A stretch of DNA of 17,103 bases, taken from the NCBI GenBank assembly GCA_031552535.1, contig JAVBMJ010000009.1, positions 1-17,103 of the forward strand, in the 5' to 3' direction. Shown piece by piece: positions 15,208 to 17,103 of this stretch. Position numbers and translations under genes: made by a program. Position 1 is the stretch's first letter, and each line of letters starts with the position of its first letter. Source of the DNA: JAVBMJ01 sp031552535. GTDB taxonomy: Bacteria; Bacteroidota; Bacteroidia; Bacteroidales; Rikenellaceae. Below the pieces are notes generated by a model. It was not told where the DNA came from. It did no database searches and saw only the letters and a program-made list of their open reading frames with translations.

Positions 15208-15234
15208 AGCCACCTTCGGGTGGCTTTTGTTTTT
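15208..15234 (+). terminator. Intrinsic terminator of tRNA-Pro
   Basis: AGCCACC pairs with GGTGGCT across a TTCG tetraloop, followed by TTTTGTTTTT. This is a classic intrinsic terminator 20 bases after the tRNA. Confidence 0.88.
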
Positions 15235-15306
15235 GACGCGGGGCCGTGAAAACTTGTTTTCGAATCGATGTTAAAATATAACCACATCGGCGCCATTACG
15301 CTATTT

Positions 15307-15338
15307 TTTGGATTTTCATATAAAATTGACTAACTTTG
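15307..15338 (+). promoter_or_regulatory. Bacteroidetes-type promoter of the LruC-like lipoprotein gene
   Basis: TTTG (15307-15310), 20 bases, then TAACTTTG (15331-15338) matches the consensus in sequence and spacing. Initiation near 15345 gives a leader of about 68 bases to the ATG at 15413. Confidence 0.78.
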
Positions 15339-15412
15339 CCGCTGTTAGATTGGGTTAATCGACATTACCGTTTGGTTTTCATACGTTTATTTACCACTGA
15401 CACTTAAAGGTT

Positions 15413-16489
15413 ATGTTATCTGTAAAAAATCTCTCCGCACTATTTTTCGCCGTTTTCGCTTTTATTCTGACTTCGTGTTTGAAAGAGAGCGCCGAGCCGG
15501 CAAACGAAGGTCTTGTCATCGTAGACAAATACTCTACCACAAAATCGTTCGAGGTACCTGTTGCCAACGACGGCAGTGTAACCCAGGTAATCTACCATCG
15601 CGCAGATGGCGAACAGGAGATTCTGGCCACTACCGATGTGCCTCTCACGATCCAGATACCTGCCTGGATCGAGCCCGAGGTGCGTTCGGGGGATACCGGT
15701 GAGGAGTATATCGAGATCAGACGGTATGCTCTCGGCCTTCCCGGATTCGAAGCCAACTCGTGGATTAAAGACGGCAATTCGGTACTAATGTTCGAAGACA
15801 GCCGCGGTGGCGACTTCGACTACAACGACCTTGTCCTCTATGTAAATCATTCCATTAAAGGCAACAACATAACCACTCAGGCCACCATAACCATATCTGT
15901 CAAGCCCATTGCGTTGGGTGGCATGCACCATATCGCTTTCGGGTGGGAGGACGGTAACGGCGAGCACATCCTTTCCAACAATGTGCGGGAGGACTATTTC
16001 GGTGGACGCCAGGGTATCATTAACGCCTATATGCACCTGCCTTTTGTCGAACCCATAGCCGTGGGCGAGGGTTGCGGCAACGAGAGGCACAGCGGTTATA
16101 CCATAGTTAAGGATCGCGCGCTTATGACCAGGGACCGGTCGGCAGACCCCGGGCTGGACGAGGTCGTGGGAGGATACATAGTGTACGATCCCGTTCCGAC
16201 CACCTGCTCCACGCAGAGCAACGACGCGAAAAAAATAAAGTGGTTCATAAAGAGCACCGGCAACAAATACTACGTGTCATCGATAGACAAGGCGGCCCCC
16301 GCGGGAACATTTCCTTACGGGATCTCTATTCCCAATGGCGCCTACCATGCCCGGGAAGCGGTGCCGTTCGCAGAGGTATACCCCGGTTTCGAACCATGGA
16401 TTAAGACAGGTACTCCGATCAACTGGGGAACCTCAAATATCAACCGGGCTAAAATATACGACAAACACCCGAATTACGCACGCTGGTAA
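15413..16489 (+). CDS. LruC/DUF4842-type lipoprotein
   Basis: Predicted lipoprotein of 358 residues. The signal peptide (1-21, hydrophobic LSALFFAVFAFIL) ends in lipobox LTSC with Cys22 as lipidation site. The KES after Cys-Leu resembles the K-(D/E) export signal reported for surface lipoproteins of Bacteroidetes, so outer-membrane surface exposure is possible. Residues 126-144 (MFEDSRGGDFDYNDLVLYV) match the acidic DUF4114/LruC motif FEDS..GDyDYNDvV, a likely Ca-binding turn. Near the end, PNGAYHAREAVPFAEVYPGF (307-326) matches the Pxg...P.E...i..aYpgFa motif of LruC domains. Named LruC proteins are usually longer, with an extra N-terminal module that is nearly absent here. The molecular function is unknown. 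It is a single-gene unit with its own promoter and terminator. Confidence 0.82.
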   Translation: MLSVKNLSALFFAVFAFILTSCLKESAEPANEGLVIVDKYSTTKSFEVPVANDGSVTQVIYHRADGEQEILATTDVPLTIQIPAWIEPEVRSGDTGEEYIEIRRYALGLPGFEANSWIKDGNSVLMFEDSRGGDFDYNDLVLYVNHSIKGNNITTQATITISVKPIALGGMHHIAFGWEDGNGEHILSNNVREDYFGGRQGIINAYMHLPFVEPIAVGEGCGNERHSGYTIVKDRALMTRDRSADPGLDEVVGGYIVYDPVPTTCSTQSNDAKKIKWFIKSTGNKYYVSSIDKAAPAGTFPYGISIPNGAYHAREAVPFAEVYPGFEPWIKTGTPINWGTSNINRAKIYDKHPNYARW

Positions 16490-16517
16490 CAGGTCCCCCT
16501 AACCGTACAGCCTCAGG

Positions 16518-16577
16518 TTTGAAATAAATACGCCCGCCGCATGATTCTGATCATGCGGCGGGCGTATTTATTTCAAA
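16518..16577 (+). terminator. Bidirectional terminator with 27-bp perfect stem
   Basis: Arms 16518-16544 and 16551-16577 are exact complements over 27 bases with a 6-base loop (TTCTGA). The core is GC-rich (CGCCCGCCGCATG) and the base is A/T, giving a T-rich 3' arm on either strand. It begins 28 bases after the lipoprotein stop. Confidence 0.85.
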
Positions 16578-16779
16578 AGAGACATTGTGCCGGGTAACAT
16601 CAGATCAGTCTGGAATGTGGATGGAGGAGAAAAGAATTATATATTGGCATATAGGGGGCGATATTGCTATTTCAAAGAACAAATTCCGACAAACACCCTG
16701 ATTATATGCGTGTAATGTAGGGGAGTGGTATTGTCCTTCTTGATCTTCTGGCAATTTCAATATCGCCTGATATACAAAT
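16578..16779. other. AT-rich non-coding stretch with a spaced inverted repeat
   Basis: About 200 bases with no credible gene. A 10-bp inverted repeat GGCGATATTG (16657-16666) and its complement (16758-16767) spans 111 bases, with further ATAT similarity outside each arm. A 28-codon plus-strand frame at 16615-16701 was seen but has no recognised homology. The region could be another short mobile remnant or an RNA, but evidence is thin. Confidence 0.25.
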
Positions 16780-16948
16780 CTTAGAAGCTGTTTGGATTTG
16801 TTAACGAGATTATTTCATATCGTTTTGCCGGTGATTTCTCGCGGTGGGATGAGGCGAATAGCGGCTCCTATTTAACGAACCCCACCGCGAAAAAGCGCGG
16901 CAAACAGCAGGAAAAGAACGAAAGAAATATCTTTAACCGGTTTCTAAA
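16780..16948. repeat. MITE-like repeat, copy 2
   Basis: Left end CTTAGAAGCTGTTT (16780-16793); right end AACCGGTTTCTAAA (16935-16948) is a diverged inverted version. The first ~120 bases are nearly identical to the element at 1644-1815. The internal hairpin has a 10-bp stem (16839-16848 with 16881-16890) around the conserved loop core at 16850-16877. CCGCG in its 3' arm (16885-16889) can alternatively pair with CGCGG (16896-16900), as in copy 1. It is non-coding. Confidence 0.75.
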
Positions 16949-16983
16949 TGCACAACGTGTTGGAGCCAGGATATTTTAACTAT

Positions 16984-17029
16984 AAAACAGGTGCGAGCCT
17001 CCCCAAAAAGGAGGCTCGCACCTGTTTTT
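16984..17029. terminator. 19-bp hairpin terminator, probably bidirectional
   Basis: Arms 16984-17002 and 17010-17028 are perfect complements with a 7-base loop CCAAAAA. On the plus strand the stem ends in TTTTT. On the minus strand the 3' arm ends in TTTT. No plus-strand gene lies just upstream, so it most likely serves a minus-strand gene entering from the right. Confidence 0.7.
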
Positions 17030-17069
17030 ACAGAACATCGGAAATCCGGAACAACCGGCTCCGTCCGTT

Positions 17070-17102
17070 CTACGGCTTTCCGTTGGAGAAGGCTATGGAA
17101 TC
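17070..17102 (-). CDS. Possible 3' end of a minus-strand gene (partial)
   Basis: A minus-strand frame from the right edge reads DSIAFSNGKP and stops at TAG 17070-17072, 42 bases before the hairpin at 16984-17028. The stop-to-terminator spacing is the only support. All three plus-strand frames are also open here, and no family can be named from ten residues. Confidence 0.25.
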   Translation of the reverse strand, partial: DSIAFSNGKP

Positions 17103-17103
17103 G

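Noticed and set aside
15024..15296. 90-codon minus-strand ORF
   Set aside because: It runs antisense through the tRNA-Pro gene and its terminator. The internal GVKGFEPSASNSR-type peptide is a known artefact of translating tRNA genes.
16615..16701. 28-codon ORF (MWMEEKRIIYWHIGGD...)
   Set aside because: Slight look-alike to short regulatory proteins, but too short, without promoter, and inside a repeat-like region.
1..17103. CRISPR array, phage, toxin-antitoxin or other defence system
   Set aside because: No regularly spaced repeats, no integrase, and no toxin, nuclease or defence-domain frames were seen on either strand.

Overview
The window reads as a chromosomal segment of a Bacteroidales bacterium, most likely Alistipes-like (Rikenellaceae). 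This rests on Bacteroidetes-type promoters (TTTG, 20 bases, TAnnTTTG), a lipoprotein with a LruC/DUF4842-type C-terminus, moderately GC-rich genes separated by AT-rich gaps, and the familiar Bacteroidales leuA-leuC-leuD plus second synthase arrangement. The assignment comes from protein and promoter recognition only, not from a database search.

Layout. Positions 1-238 hold the last 40 codons of an apparent transposase and a perfect 20-bp hairpin just behind gdhA. gdhA (239-1573, minus) encodes a hexameric-type glutamate dehydrogenase. The gap 1574-2064 holds a MITE-like repeat and a second hairpin with the same conserved loop. A minus-strand operon follows, in transcription order: AI-2E-family membrane protein (8447-7398), leuA, leuC, leuD and a citramalate/isopropylmalate synthase-family gene (ending at 2065). 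Its probable promoter lies at 8578-8608. leuB is not in the window. The gap 8448-8990 holds a truncated repeat end and a nested palindrome. Next come an acyl-CoA synthetase (minus) and its upstream XRE-cupin regulator (minus).

On the plus strand, diverging from the regulator, proC-proB-proA form a complete glutamate-to-proline set. They are followed by a tRNA-Pro(CGG) with a textbook promoter and terminator, and by a short LruC-type lipoprotein with its own promoter and a 27-bp perfect-stem terminator. The last 500 bases carry a second full copy of the MITE-like repeat, another strong hairpin terminator and possibly the 3' end of a minus-strand gene.

Functionally, most genes serve amino-acid metabolism around glutamate, proline and the branched-chain amino acids. 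The most unusual material is non-coding. A repeat family occurs as two full-length copies, one solo end and one isolated hairpin. Its internal hairpins have different stems but keep a 28-base loop core that varies only by transitions, and each 3' stem arm can also join an alternative downstream hairpin.
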